Origin: SCN-69-37 sp044507065
Lineage (GTDB): Bacteria; Acidobacteriota; Vicinamibacteria; Vicinamibacterales; SCN-69-37
Length of the DNA stretch: 64,000 bases
Reading direction: 5' to 3'
Assembly (NCBI GenBank): GCA_044507065.1
Contig: JBIQJY010000010.1
Span: 12,796 to 76,795 of the forward strand
Shown: positions 15,785-26,366 of the stretch, one piece after another
How the letters are laid out: every line of letters begins with the position of its first letter
Position numbering within the stretch: the stretch's first letter is position 1
The notes under the pieces: model-generated
The model's input: only the letters and a program-made list of their open reading frames with translations
Told to the model about the DNA's origin: nothing
Database searches by the model: none
Position numbers and translations under genes: made by a program

Positions 15785-18700
15785 ATGAGCCGAGTCATTC
15801 GGAGAGTGTTCCGAGGTCTGCTGGTGGGCGTCCTGACGTGCCTGCCGGCGCTCGCTGCCGGGCAGGTGACGACCGGTGTCGTGTCGGGCGCCGTACACGA
15901 CGAGCAGGGCGGCGTGATTCCCGGCGCCACCGTCGTGCTGATCAGTGAAACACGCGACACCCGTTCGGTTCCGGTCACGACCGGCGCCGACGGCGGATAC
16001 TCGTTCCCCAACCTCGCCCCCGATCGCTACGCGATTGAGGTGTCGATGAGCGGGTTCCGGACGGCGCGCCGGCCCGGACTGCAGGTCAGCCCGGGCGACC
16101 GCGTCGGCGTCCCGCCGATTGTCGTCACCGTCGGCACGGCCGAGGTGGTCGAGGTCAGCGCCGAAGGCGCCGCGGTCCAGTCACAATCCGGTGAGCGGTC
16201 GTTCACCATCGCCACCGATGCGGTGGCGAACCTGCCGATGGCCACCCGCAACTTCGCCCAGCTCGCGACACTTGCCCCCGGTGTCGATGGGACCAGTCGG
16301 GTGGGCGGCGGCGGCCAGACCAACTTCATGATGGACGGTGTCGGCACGATGGACACCGGCAGCAACCGCCTCCTGATGGCGGTCAACACCGAGTCGATTG
16401 CCGAGGTGAAGATCCTCACCTCGGGCTACCAGGCAGAGTACGGTCGGTCGAGCGGCCTGCAGATCACGGCTGTCACGCGAGGCGGCACCAATCGCTTCCA
16501 CGGATCGATCTACGACGTCGAACGCAATTCGAAGTGGAATGCGAACAGCCGCGTCAACGAGCTCAACGGCGATCCCAAGACGCGGTCCGAACAACGCGAC
16601 TGGGGTTTCTCGATTGGCGGTCCGGTCGGGCGAGCGGGCGGCGACAACAGCGTGTTCTTCTTCTACGCGCAGGAATTCCAGCCCCGCACCTCCGGCAACA
16701 ACACCGTCCGGTTGCGCGTGCCGACCGCACTCGAGCGCGCCGGCGACTTTTCGCAGACCACCGACCAGAATGGCAACCTGTTCAACCTGATTCGCGATCC
16801 GCTGTCTGGCCAGACCTGCTCGGCGAGCAACACGGCGGGCTGTTTCCAGGATGACGGCGTGCTCGGGCGCATTCCCGCCAACCGCCTCTATCAGCCGGGT
16901 GTGAACGTGCTGTCGCGCTATCCGATGCCGAACCTCACGTCATCACCCGGCGTGGCCTACAACTATGAGGCCACGACACCCGTCGAGAAGCTGACGTCCT
17001 ACCAGCCGGCTGTCCGGCTCGACTGGCAGGCGAATCCGTCGCTGCGGATGACCTACAAGTTCTCGGCCTGGCACCAGCCGCGCAAGGTCATCCTCGGCAA
17101 CATCCCCGGCTTCAACGACACGATCATGCAGCGGCCGGTCGTCGCGACCAATGCCTTCTCGGTCAACTACACGATCAATCCAACGACGTTCCTCGAGGCC
17201 ACCTGGGGGCGCAGCAGCAACGAACAGGCCGGCTGTGCGCTCAACGGCAACGGCGCCAACTTCTGCCGGAGCGCGCTGCCGGTCAACGACATCAGCAACC
17301 GCTTCAACGCCGGCCTGGGCGACATTCCGTATCTCTTTCCGGATGCCACCCTCCTCAATCCTGACTACTACGCGTACTCCGTGATGAACGACGTGCAGCC
17401 GACCATCTGGGACGGCAGCCGCATCCAGCTGGCTCCCGGATTCCAGTGGGGCAATCGCGTGGCCAACGCGCCGCCCAACACGCCGTTCCCGGGCTTCCTC
17501 AATGTGAACCGCACGTGGGATCTCTCGGTGAGTGTCACGAAGGTGCTCGGCCGGCACACGATGAAGGCCGGCTTCTTCAACACGAACAGCTACAAGGCGC
17601 AGCAGCGCGGCAACTGGAACGGGACGATCAACTTCGGCAACGACTCGAACAACCCGATCGATTCCGGCTACGGCTTCGCCAACGCGGTGCTGGGGAGCTT
17701 CTCGTCGTATTCGCAGGCGTCCAACTACGTCGAGGGCAACTTCGTCTACAGCAACGTCGAGGGTTACGTCCAGGACAACTGGAAGGTGAACAGCCGGCTG
17801 ACGCTCGACTACGGCCTGCGGTTCGTCCATCAGGGACCGCAGTACGACGAACTCGGTCAGGCGTCGAACTTCCTACCCGAGCGCTGGGACCCCAGTGCCG
17901 CCCCGCTGCTCTACACGGCGGTCTGCGCGAATGGCGCCGCGACCTGTTCGGGCAACAACCGGCAGGCCTTCAACCCGCTCACCAACGAAGCGCTGGGCCC
18001 GAACTCGTCGCTTGCGATCGGCACCCTGGTTCCCGGCAGCGGCGACTCGACCAACGGCCTGTTCCTGTCGGGACAGGGCATCGTCGAAACCACCTACAAC
18101 TATCCGGCGCTCGGGGTGAATCCGCGGTTCGGCATGGCCTACGATGCGACCGGCAACCAGAAGATCATCGTGCGCGGTGGCGTGGGCCTGTTCTTCGATC
18201 GCCCGGACGGCAACGCCATCATGCCGCAGGTGGAGAATCCGCCGAGCTACACGCTCGTGACCGCCCGCTACGGCAACCTGCAGTCGATCGGCAGCTCAGG
18301 CCTTTCGACACAGGGCGCGCCAGCGCTCTCGGTCTACGAGTACGACAGCAAGCTGCCGTCGTCGACCCAGTGGAACACCGGCGTGCAGATGGTGCTGCCG
18401 TGGAACTCGACGCTCGACGTCGCGTACGTGGGCCAGCATGGATTCAACCTGCTGCAGTCGGTCAACATCAATGCGATTGACTTCGGCGCTGCGTACCTCC
18501 CGGAGAACCAGGACCCGACGCTGGCGGCCAGCGCCACACCCGGGGCGGCGGCCGTTCACGAGGACCGGCTTCGCGCCTACCGCGGCTACGGCAACATCAC
18601 GCAGCAGTGGAGCCGGGGCTGGCGGACGTATCACTCACTGCAGCTGTCGTTTTCCCGCCGCTTCAGCAACGGGTTGTCGTTCGGCTTCAACGACACCATC

Positions 18701-19456
18701 AGCCTGTCGGACCGACAGAGCACCGGCGCGCGGCTGCAGCACGCAGCCGATGGGTCGTTCAGCATCCGGGCCGACCAGGCGCAGGCCGACGAACTGCTTG
18801 GCAACGCGCTCTCGGCCCGTCACCTGCTCAAGGGCAACTTCGTGTGGGATCTCCCCGACATGGCTGGCGATGGCGGCGGACTGTCGCGCGTCCTGGCCAT
18901 TCTGGCCAACGACTGGCAACTGTCGGGCGTGTGGACCGGAGAAACCGGCAATCCCTACACGATTGGCTACAGCTACAGCAGCGGCGGCAGCAGTATCAAC
19001 CTGACGGGCTCGCCCAATTACGGCGCGCGCATCCGGGTCATCGGCGATCCGGGCTCAGGTTGCAGCTCCGACCTGCAGCGTCAGTTCAACACCGCGGCAT
19101 TTGCCGGGCCGCTGCCGCAGAGCGTGGGCCTCGAATCGGGAAACAACTACCTCAGGGGCTGTTTCACGAGTACGCTCGACCTTGCGCTCGCGCGGAACAT
19201 CCGTCTCGGTGGAGGCCGGGCGGTCCAGCTGCGCGTGGACCTGTTCAACGCCCCGAACTCGGCCATCATCACCGGCCGACAGACGACGATGAACCTGGCG
19301 TCGCCCAACGCGCCCGAGACGGCCACCAACGCGGCTTTCGACGCCAACGGCAACCTCATCGAGGCGCGTTCCCGTCCGAGCGGGGCCGGCTTCGGTGTGG
19401 CCAACAACTACCAGTCGCCGCGCACGGTCCAACTGCAGCTGCGATTCTCGTTCTGA
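15785..19456 (+). CDS. TonB-dependent outer-membrane receptor with carboxypeptidase-regulatory-like domain
   Basis: 1,223 residues from ATG 15785 (AGGGG just upstream). Signal peptide VFRGLLVGVLTCLPALAAGQ; then a CarboxypepD_reg-like beta-sandwich (about 27-110, GAVHDEQGGVIPGATVVLI...GGYSFPNLAPDRYAIEVSMSGF); plug domain (about 120-230, ANLPMATRNFAQLATLAPGVD... NFMMDGVGTMD); then a long barrel rich in aromatic and polar strands, ending in VQLQLRFSF with the terminal Phe expected of outer-membrane proteins. This Oar/SusC-like architecture is greatly expanded in Acidobacteriota. It probably imports an oligosaccharide or other large ligand; neighbours suggest a sugar or uronide. No SusD-like lipoprotein accompanies it. 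Confidence 0.92.
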   Translation: MSRVIRRVFRGLLVGVLTCLPALAAGQVTTGVVSGAVHDEQGGVIPGATVVLISETRDTRSVPVTTGADGGYSFPNLAPDRYAIEVSMSGFRTARRPGLQVSPGDRVGVPPIVVTVGTAEVVEVSAEGAAVQSQSGERSFTIATDAVANLPMATRNFAQLATLAPGVDGTSRVGGGGQTNFMMDGVGTMDTGSNRLLMAVNTESIAEVKILTSGYQAEYGRSSGLQITAVTRGGTNRFHGSIYDVERNSKWNANSRVNELNGDPKTRSEQRDWGFSIGGPVGRAGGDNSVFFFYAQEFQPRTSGNNTVRLRVPTALERAGDFSQTTDQNGNLFNLIRDPLSGQTCSASNTAGCFQDDGVLGRIPANRLYQPGVNVLSRYPMPNLTSSPGVAYNYEATTPVEKLTSYQPAVRLDWQANPSLRMTYKFSAWHQPRKVILGNIPGFNDTIMQRPVVATNAFSVNYTINPTTFLEATWGRSSNEQAGCALNGNGANFCRSALPVNDISNRFNAGLGDIPYLFPDATLLNPDYYAYSVMNDVQPTIWDGSRIQLAPGFQWGNRVANAPPNTPFPGFLNVNRTWDLSVSVTKVLGRHTMKAGFFNTNSYKAQQRGNWNGTINFGNDSNNPIDSGYGFANAVLGSFSSYSQASNYVEGNFVYSNVEGYVQDNWKVNSRLTLDYGLRFVHQGPQYDELGQASNFLPERWDPSAAPLLYTAVCANGAATCSGNNRQAFNPLTNEALGPNSSLAIGTLVPGSGDSTNGLFLSGQGIVETTYNYPALGVNPRFGMAYDATGNQKIIVRGGVGLFFDRPDGNAIMPQVENPPSYTLVTARYGNLQSIGSSGLSTQGAPALSVYEYDSKLPSSTQWNTGVQMVLPWNSTLDVAYVGQHGFNLLQSVNINAIDFGAAYLPENQDPTLAASATPGAAAVHEDRLRAYRGYGNITQQWSRGWRTYHSLQLSFSRRFSNGLSFGFNDTISLSDRQSTGARLQHAADGSFSIRADQAQADELLGNALSARHLLKGNFVWDLPDMAGDGGGLSRVLAILANDWQLSGVWTGETGNPYTIGYSYSSGGSSINLTGSPNYGARIRVIGDPGSGCSSDLQRQFNTAAFAGPLPQSVGLESGNNYLRGCFTSTLDLALARNIRLGGGRAVQLRVDLFNAPNSAIITGRQTTMNLASPNAPETATNAAFDANGNLIEARSRPSGAGFGVANNYQSPRTVQLQLRFSF

Positions 19457-19626
19457 CCCGCCGCGGGTGCCCGGCACGTGTCCGGGCATCCGCGTCGCTG
19501 TCCTGTCGCATCGTCGGCTCTGGCCGAGCGCGCGGCACGACTCCGGCCGGAGTGGCCGGCGCTCGTCGAAGTCGTCGCCTCGACCTCCGGTTGTGCACCA
19601 GGAGGCCGGGCACTCGAGGTCCGTCC

Positions 19627-22335
19627 ATGTCGTCATCCGTGTTCAGAGTCGCAGTGCTGCTCGTTGTCGGCGGTGTCACCGGCCTCGCGCTCCAGTCACA
19701 GTCGGACAATTCGAGCTGGCCACCCGCACTGCAGTCGGTGCCGGACGGCCCGGCGCCCGTGCTGTCGCCCGCCGAAGAGATGCAGACCTTCTTTCTCCCG
19801 CCCGGCTACCGGGTGGAGCTGGTCGCGAGCGAACCGCTCATCCAGGATCCCGTGAACTTCGACTTCGACCCGGCGGGCCGCATGTGGCTCATCGAGATGC
19901 CGGGGTACATGAGCGACGTCCGCGCCTCGGACGAACTCGAGCCGACGGGACGGATTGTCGTGCTCGAGGATCTGGACAAGGACGGCCGCATGGACAAGCG
20001 GACGGTCTTTGCCGATGGCCTGGTGCTGCCGCGTGCCATCAAGGTGCTCGACACGGGCATCCTCGTGGCCGAGCCGCCCACGCTCTGGTTCATGGCCGAC
20101 ACCAATGGCGACCTGCGCGTCGATCGTCGCGACGCCGTCGGCGAATTCGGACGTCGGGAAGCCAACGTGGAGCACAACGCCAACGGCCTGACGTGGGCGA
20201 TGGACAACTGGCTGCACACGTCGGAGACCGACGTCTTCTTCCGGTGGAAGCAGGGCGTCCTCGAGTCGCGGCCGACGCTCTCGCGTGGCCAGTGGGGGAA
20301 TTCGCAGGACGACGGCGGCCGGATCTACCGCAACAGCAACTCGGCCGTCCTGTATGTCGATACGGTGCCGACGCCCTACTACACGCGTCACCAGAATCTC
20401 GTGCGCACGCGCGGCAGCTATGAGTCGCTGCTCGGCGAGAGCGGGGAGGTCAACGTGGTGTGGCCGGTCCGTCCCACGCCGGGTGTCAACCGCGGCTACC
20501 AGACGGGTGTCCTCCGGGACGACAAGACGCTCGCCACCTACACGGCCGTCCATTCGCCAACCGTCTATCGTGGCGATCGGCTGCCCGCCGAACTGCGCGG
20601 CAACGTGTTCGTCGCCGAGCCGTCGGGCAACGTCGTCAGCCGCATCCTCATCGAGGACACGGGCGCGAAGCTCATGGCGAAGAAGGCCTACGACCGTGCG
20701 GAGTTCCTGGCTTCGACCGACGAACGATTCCGGCCGGTGTCGCTGGCGAACGCGCCGGACGGCACCCTCTACGTGGTCGACATGTACCGGGGGATCATCC
20801 AGCACCGCGGCTACATCACCGAGTATCTCTACGAGCAGATCAAGATGCGCACGCTCGAGCCGCCGACCGGACTCGGTCGCATCTTCCGGATCGTGCACGA
20901 CACGACCCGGCGTGATACCGGGACGTCGCTCGCCGGCGCGGACAACCAGCGCATCGTCGAGACACTGTCGCACCCGAACGGCTGGTGGCGCGACACGGCG
21001 CAGCGGCTGCTCGTCGAGCGACGCGATATGGCCACGGTGCCGGCGCTTTCCGCACAGGTGGCCGGTGCACCCGACCCGCGCACGCGCCTTCACGCGCTGT
21101 GGACGCTCGACGGCATGGACGCGGTGCAGTCGTCCCAGGTGATCGCCGCGCTGGCCGATCGCGATCGGGACGTGCGTGTCGGGGCGCTGCGCGTGTCGGA
21201 GCGCTATCTTGCATCGGGCCACGCCGAGGTCGAACGCGCGGTCCTGGCGCGGGCGACCGACGCCGACTGGGCCGTGCGCGCGCAGCTGGCCGCCACGATC
21301 GGAGCCATGAACGGAGACGGACGCGTGGGGGCGGCTGCAGACCTGCTGGCGCAGCATGGCACGGACCCCGTTGTTGTCGACGCGCTCATCAGCGGGCTCG
21401 ACGGCGTGGAAACCGCCGTGATTGCGCGCCTCGCCGAGGGCGCCGAGACGCCGGCGCGCGCGCAGGCCGTCACCATGATTGCCGCCACCGTATTCCGGAG
21501 CAGCGACGAGCCGGCCGCCAGTGGGCTTCTCCTGCAGATTGCCGATTCGACGCGGCCGGGGTGGCAGCAGGCAGCGCTCCTGCGTGGTGCGGAAGTGGCG
21601 CTGCTCGGCGCACCGGCACCCGGAACGCCGCCCGCGCGCGGTCGGGGGGCCGGTGCGGCAGCTGCCGTTCCGGATGACGCGCCCGGCGGACGCGGCGGGC
21701 CCGGTGGCGCGCGCGCATTCGAGCAGGCTCCGGCCGCCGGCCCGGGCGCCGGGCGCGCGGCAGCCGCTGGCGGACGCGGGCGCGGCGGCGCTGGTCGCGG
21801 TGGTCGTGGCGGGGGCCCATCTCTCGGGGTCGCCCAGGAACCCGCCGTCGCTATCGCGCGCGCGTCGACCCGCGATGAGATCGGCACGCGCCTCGCTGCC
21901 GTCCTGGCGCGCGTCGAGTGGCCCGGCAAGGCCGGCATGACCGTCGCCCGCGCCCTGACGCCAGCCGAGGCCGCGACCTTCGAAGCCGGACGGACGATCT
22001 ACACGAACCTCTGCGCGGCCTGCCACCAGCCGACAGGCACGGGCGCAGACAAGGTTGCCCCGACGCTCGTGGGCTCCCCGCTGCTCGAGGGTGGCGTCGA
22101 ACGCGCCGTGCGCATCCTGATCCACGGGAAGGAAGGTCCCGTCGGGTTGATGCCGCCGCTCGGGCAGGTCTTCAACGACGAACAGATCGCCCAGGTCCTG
22201 ACCTACGTCCGCCGTTCATGGGGCAACACGGCCGATCCGGTAGGCGCGGCCGCGGTTCAGCAGATTCGCAGCCGGTTGCCGGCCCGGTCGCGACCCTGGA
22301 CGAACGAGGAACTGGCCGCGCTGCCCAATCCTTGA
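19627..22335 (+). CDS. Secreted membrane-bound dehydrogenase-type beta-propeller with HEAT region and C-terminal cytochrome c
   Basis: 902 residues. Signal peptide (VFRVAVLLVVGGVTGLALQ). Residues about 45-430 form a sorbosone-dehydrogenase-like propeller (FFLPPGYRVELVASEPLIQDPVNFDFDPAGRMWLIEMPGY, FVAEPSGNVVSRIL, LYVVDMYRGIIQHRGYITEYL). Residues about 440-660 are HEAT-like repeats. A Gly/Ala/Arg-rich linker at about 662-735 precedes a cytochrome c domain with one haem site, CAACHQ, and a distal Met in GLMPPLG. The protein probably oxidises a sugar in the periplasm and passes electrons through its own haem. A paralogue lies at 23692-26346. The substrate is unknown. Confidence 0.85.
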   Translation: MSSSVFRVAVLLVVGGVTGLALQSQSDNSSWPPALQSVPDGPAPVLSPAEEMQTFFLPPGYRVELVASEPLIQDPVNFDFDPAGRMWLIEMPGYMSDVRASDELEPTGRIVVLEDLDKDGRMDKRTVFADGLVLPRAIKVLDTGILVAEPPTLWFMADTNGDLRVDRRDAVGEFGRREANVEHNANGLTWAMDNWLHTSETDVFFRWKQGVLESRPTLSRGQWGNSQDDGGRIYRNSNSAVLYVDTVPTPYYTRHQNLVRTRGSYESLLGESGEVNVVWPVRPTPGVNRGYQTGVLRDDKTLATYTAVHSPTVYRGDRLPAELRGNVFVAEPSGNVVSRILIEDTGAKLMAKKAYDRAEFLASTDERFRPVSLANAPDGTLYVVDMYRGIIQHRGYITEYLYEQIKMRTLEPPTGLGRIFRIVHDTTRRDTGTSLAGADNQRIVETLSHPNGWWRDTAQRLLVERRDMATVPALSAQVAGAPDPRTRLHALWTLDGMDAVQSSQVIAALADRDRDVRVGALRVSERYLASGHAEVERAVLARATDADWAVRAQLAATIGAMNGDGRVGAAADLLAQHGTDPVVVDALISGLDGVETAVIARLAEGAETPARAQAVTMIAATVFRSSDEPAASGLLLQIADSTRPGWQQAALLRGAEVALLGAPAPGTPPARGRGAGAAAAVPDDAPGGRGGPGGARAFEQAPAAGPGAGRAAAAGGRGRGGAGRGGRGGGPSLGVAQEPAVAIARASTRDEIGTRLAAVLARVEWPGKAGMTVARALTPAEAATFEAGRTIYTNLCAACHQPTGTGADKVAPTLVGSPLLEGGVERAVRILIHGKEGPVGLMPPLGQVFNDEQIAQVLTYVRRSWGNTADPVGAAAVQQIRSRLPARSRPWTNEELAALPNP

Positions 22336-22397
22336 TGTAGCCTCACGGTAACCGGCTGCCGATTCGACACCGGCGGGCGAACGCAGCAGGAGGAAAT

Positions 22398-23489
22398 ATG
22401 GCAATGACAAGACGCGAGTTCGGGTGGCTGGCGCTGGCGGGTGTGCCGGCTGTGGGCATGTTGCGGGGCGAGGTGGGCTACGCGGCCGCGCAGACGCGCG
22501 AGCCGCTTTCCCGCTGGGCGGGCGTGCAGGTCGGGCTCAACGTGCCCTACAGCCTGGGCACGGGCAACAACATTTCGGCGCAGGATCTGCTGAAGCGGGT
22601 GGTCGACCTCGGCGTGGGCGGACTGGAACTGCGGGCGCAGCCGGTCGAACACTTCCTCGGTTCGCCGACGGTCGTGGCAGCCGCCGAGGCGGCGGCGGCC
22701 CGCGGTGCGGGCGGCGGTCGTGGCGGCGGACGAGCGGCCGGGCAGGGGGGGGCGGCCCGCGGTGGCGGTCGGGCCGGGCAGGCCGGCGGCGCGCGGGGTG
22801 GCGGTCGGGCGGCGGCAACGCCGGAGCAGGTTGCCGCAGCGAGGCAGCAGGCCGAGGACGTGCGGAAGTGGCGCCTCTCGGCGCCCATGAGCCGGCTGAA
22901 GGACATGCGGCAGATGTACGAGGATGCCGGTGTCCGCATCGAGATCCTGAAGGTCGACGGACTCTACGATCTGGCCGACGACGAACTCGACTACTTCTTC
23001 CAGATGGCGCGCGACCTCGGCGCGCGGGCCCTCTCTTCGGAACTGCCCAATCCGTTCGACGATACGAAGCGCATCGGGGCCTTCGCCGACAAGCACCGGA
23101 TCTTCCTGGCGTACCACCATCACGCGCAGGCCGGCGCGGCCGAGTACGAGGCGTCGGTCTTCCCGCACGCACGCTACAACGGCGCGAACGTCGACATCGG
23201 CCACTGGACGGCGACGCAGAATGCATCGCCGCTGCCCTTCATCGCGGCGCATCACGAGCGCATCCCGCACATTCACGTGAAGGACCGTCGGTTCGGGACC
23301 AACGGCGGGCAGAACGTGCCCTTCGGCGAGGGCGATACCGAGATTCGCGAAATCCTCCGCGCGATTCGTGACAACAAGTGGAACATCCAGGCGACCATCG
23401 AATTCGAATACCCGGTGCCGGAGGGATCGGATCGCGCGACCGAGATCCGCAAGTGCGTGGCCTACTGCCGCGACGTGCTTCAGTCCTGA
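22398..23489 (+). CDS. Secreted sugar phosphate isomerase/epimerase-like TIM-barrel protein
   Basis: 363 residues. The N-terminus MTRREFGWLALAG is a Tat-like signal. The rest is a xylose-isomerase-like/AP-endonuclease-2 TIM barrel: VDLGVGGLELRAQ, LKDMRQMYEDAGVRIEILKVDGLYD, ...FLAYHHHAQA, VDIGHWTAT, HIHVKDRRFGTNGGQNVPFGEGD, ATIEFEYPV. Residues about 95-140 are an inserted run of Gly, Arg and Ala (GGGRGGGRAAGQGG and similar) not expected in the fold. The domain acts on sugars or keto-sugars; together with the dehydrogenases on either side it may process oxidised sugars in the periplasm. Confidence 0.82.
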   Translation: MAMTRREFGWLALAGVPAVGMLRGEVGYAAAQTREPLSRWAGVQVGLNVPYSLGTGNNISAQDLLKRVVDLGVGGLELRAQPVEHFLGSPTVVAAAEAAAARGAGGGRGGGRAAGQGGAARGGGRAGQAGGARGGGRAAATPEQVAAARQQAEDVRKWRLSAPMSRLKDMRQMYEDAGVRIEILKVDGLYDLADDELDYFFQMARDLGARALSSELPNPFDDTKRIGAFADKHRIFLAYHHHAQAGAAEYEASVFPHARYNGANVDIGHWTATQNASPLPFIAAHHERIPHIHVKDRRFGTNGGQNVPFGEGDTEIREILRAIRDNKWNIQATIEFEYPVPEGSDRATEIRKCVAYCRDVLQS

Positions 23490-23561
23490 GGCACGGGCGC
23501 GCGCGGCAGGCACGCGCGCGCATCTCCCTGCGCCTGCATCTGCACGTGGGCCCGTCCTCGA

Positions 23562-23591
23562 TTGACCTGCGAGGAAGGGCCGACGTAATGT
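23562..23591 (+). promoter_or_regulatory. Possible promoter before the second dehydrogenase-cytochrome gene
   Basis: TTGACC (23562-23567), 18-bp spacer, TAATGT (23586-23591), about 100 nt before the GTG start at 23692. The 200-bp stretch 23490-23691 contains no gene. Confidence 0.4.
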
Positions 23592-23691
23592 CTCCGGTAT
23601 CCTTCTCAGCAGCATTCGCGGGCCAGATCCGCTGCCTCGCCTGCGTCTCACGGGAGGGTTGGGTCCGGTTGCAACAGCAGGAGTAGTGCCG

Positions 23692-26346
23692 GTGAACGTC
23701 TCGCGATTCCTCATCACGTCTCTGCTCGTCTGCGCCGGCGTTGCCGTGTTCGCGCAGCAGGGCAGTCGCCCCTGGCCTCCGCCGGTCGTGCCGGTCACCC
23801 CCGAGGCGCCGGCGTTGTCTCCCGAAGAGTCGATGCGGACGTTCGTCCTGCCGCCCGGGTATCGCGTCGAGCTCGTGGCAGCCGAGCCGCTGATTCAGGA
23901 TCCCATCGTGACGGAGTTCGATGCCGACGGCCGACTCTGGGTCATCGAGATGCCCGGCTTCATGCCCGAGCTGAATCCGTCCAACGAGCGCGAGCGACAG
24001 CCGGACGGCCGTGTCGTCATCCTCGAAGACAGCGACGATGACGGCCGCATGGACACCCGTCGCGTGTTTCTCGACGGCCTGATCCTGCCGCGGGCACTCA
24101 AGGTGCTGTCCGACGGCGTTCTGGTGGCCGAGCCGCCGAACCTGTGGTTCGTGAAGTTCGACGCGCAGGGAAATGCGGGTGAGAAGACGCTCGTCGCCGA
24201 CAGCTACGGGACGCTCAACGCCGGTATCGAACACAACGAGAACAGTCTGTGGTGGGGATTCGACAACTGGATCCACACCGCTGAGGGCACCACGCTCCTC
24301 CGCCGCAGGGACGGGGAGTTCGAGGTGCAGCGCACGCTCTCGCGCGGCCAGTGGGGTGTGACGCACGACGATGCCGGGCGCATCTTCCGCAACACGAACG
24401 AGTCGGCCCTGCACGTCGATCTGGTGCCCACGCCCTACTACGCGCGCAATCCGAACCTGTTGCGGACGCGCGGCGCCTACGAGTCGCTCGCGGGGCCCGA
24501 CCGCGAACTCAATCGTGTGTGGCCGGCGCATGCGACGCCGGGCGTCAATCGCGGCTACGTCTACAACGTGCTGGCGCCGAACGGCGCGCTCGCCAACTTC
24601 ACGTCGGTGTCGGCGCCTGTCGTCTTTCGCGGCGATCGCCTCCCGCCCGACACCTACGGCAACGTGTTCGTCGTCGAACCGGCCGCCAATCTGGTGAGCC
24701 GGATTGTGCTGTCCGACGTGGACGGCGAGCTGACAGCCCGGAAGGCGTACGAGGGCGGCGAGTTCATCGCGTCGACCGACGAGCGGTTCCGCCCGGTGTA
24801 TCTGTCGCCGGGCCCCGACGGCACGCTCTACGTCGTGGACATGTATCGCGGCGTGATACAGCACCGCGACTACGTCACCGAGTATCTGCGGGATCAGATT
24901 CTTTCCCGTGACCTCGTGGAGCCGGTTGGCCTCGGGCGCGTCTACCGCGTCGTCCACGAGACGACCGAGCGCGGACCGAAGCCGCGACTCTCGGCCGCAT
25001 CGCCAGCTGAACTGGTCGGTCACCTGTCGCACCCGAACGGCTGGTGGCGCGACACGGCGCATCGCCTGCTCGTCGAACGCGGCGACACGAGCGTCGTGCC
25101 GGCGCTGCGCGCGCTGGCCGCCGGCGAGGACGACCGCGCGCGTCTGCACGCGCTGTGGGTCCTCGACGGTCTCGACGTCATCGACGAGGCAATCGCGCGG
25201 CAGGCGCTCTCCGCGCCCTCGCCGCACATTCGTCGCGCGGCGCTGCGCATCGCGGAGCGATGGCTGGCCGGCGGCGCACATCCGATTGCCGCCGACGTCC
25301 GCGCACGGATCGGCGACGATGACGCCTCGGTGCGTCGCCAGGCGGCGGCATCGCTTGGCGCGCTGCCGGAGGCCGAGCGTGTGCCGGCCGTGGCCGCGGC
25401 TCTTGCGCAGACTGGTGAGGATCCCATCGCGGTCGACGCAGCGCTCAGCGGCCTGCGTGGCGTGGAAGCGGCGACGCTCACCGAGCTGCTCGGCACGACC
25501 CAGGCGACGCCGGGGCTCGAAGCGGCCGTCACGATGCTGACCGCGACGGTGGTGCGATCGGCCGACGACCTGGCCATTCACGAGGTGTTTGCGCGCGTCG
25601 GCGAAACCAACCGTCCGGAGTGGCAGCGGTCGGCACTGCTCGCCGGCGTCGAGGTGGCGTGGCTGGGCGCCCGCGCGCCGGGCACGCCCGCACCGCGGCA
25701 GGTTGCCGCGCCACCCGGCGAGGCGCCACCGTGTCCCACGTGTCCGGGCGGTCGCGGCGGGCCGGGAGGCGCGTCGGCTTTCGCGCGGCCAGGCGGCGGC
25801 GGTGGGCGGCAGGGCGGTCCGGCGCCGGTTCGCGTCAACCGCGAGCCCGAGACACTGGCGGCCGTTGTCGCCGCTGGCGGCCCGCTGGCCGATCGTGCGG
25901 CGCGGATTCTCGATCGCGTCGAGTGGCCCGGCAAGCCGGGCGCGAAGCCGGTGGCGCCGCTCACCACCGCCGAGCACGAGCGCTTCGAGCGCGGACGCGA
26001 TGTCTACGCGAGCGCCTGTATCGCCTGCCACCAGGCCGACGGTCGCGGTCGCGAACGTGTCGCGCCGACGCTCGTCGGCTCCGATCTGGTCATGGCGCCG
26101 TCCGGGATTGCCGCGCGGATCCTGCTCAACGGCAAGGAAGGCCCGACCGGTCTGATGCCGCCGCTCGGCCAGGTGCTGACCGACGAACAGATTGCCAGCG
26201 TGCTCACCTACGTTCGTCGTCAGTGGGGCAATACCGCTTCACCGGTCGAACCCGCCGCGATGGGCGATGTGCGCGCCCAGACGGCCACACGCGCGCGGCC
26301 GTGGACGCAGGAAGAAATTCTCGCGCTGGCCGCGAGTGCGCAGTAG
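23692..26346 (+). CDS. Secreted membrane-bound dehydrogenase-type beta-propeller with HEAT region and cytochrome c (paralogue)
   Basis: 884 residues from GTG 23692, 8 nt after AGGAG (23679-23683). Same order as the protein at 19627: signal peptide (FLITSLLVCAGVAVFAQQ), propeller (FVLPPGYRVELVAAEPLIQDPIVTEFDADGRLWVIEMPGF ... LYVVDMYRGVIQHRDYVTEYL), HEAT-like repeats, Gly/Pro/Ala linker at about 660-715, cytochrome c with CIACHQ and GLMPPLG. The clear similarity along the whole length points to a tandem duplication around the epimerase gene. Function and substrate are as uncertain as for its sister, but two diverged copies suggest two related substrates. Confidence 0.85.
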   Translation: MNVSRFLITSLLVCAGVAVFAQQGSRPWPPPVVPVTPEAPALSPEESMRTFVLPPGYRVELVAAEPLIQDPIVTEFDADGRLWVIEMPGFMPELNPSNERERQPDGRVVILEDSDDDGRMDTRRVFLDGLILPRALKVLSDGVLVAEPPNLWFVKFDAQGNAGEKTLVADSYGTLNAGIEHNENSLWWGFDNWIHTAEGTTLLRRRDGEFEVQRTLSRGQWGVTHDDAGRIFRNTNESALHVDLVPTPYYARNPNLLRTRGAYESLAGPDRELNRVWPAHATPGVNRGYVYNVLAPNGALANFTSVSAPVVFRGDRLPPDTYGNVFVVEPAANLVSRIVLSDVDGELTARKAYEGGEFIASTDERFRPVYLSPGPDGTLYVVDMYRGVIQHRDYVTEYLRDQILSRDLVEPVGLGRVYRVVHETTERGPKPRLSAASPAELVGHLSHPNGWWRDTAHRLLVERGDTSVVPALRALAAGEDDRARLHALWVLDGLDVIDEAIARQALSAPSPHIRRAALRIAERWLAGGAHPIAADVRARIGDDDASVRRQAAASLGALPEAERVPAVAAALAQTGEDPIAVDAALSGLRGVEAATLTELLGTTQATPGLEAAVTMLTATVVRSADDLAIHEVFARVGETNRPEWQRSALLAGVEVAWLGARAPGTPAPRQVAAPPGEAPPCPTCPGGRGGPGGASAFARPGGGGGRQGGPAPVRVNREPETLAAVVAAGGPLADRAARILDRVEWPGKPGAKPVAPLTTAEHERFERGRDVYASACIACHQADGRGRERVAPTLVGSDLVMAPSGIAARILLNGKEGPTGLMPPLGQVLTDEQIASVLTYVRRQWGNTASPVEPAAMGDVRAQTATRARPWTQEEILALAASAQ

Positions 26347-26366
26347 CCGCCACCGGAGGAGTGAAC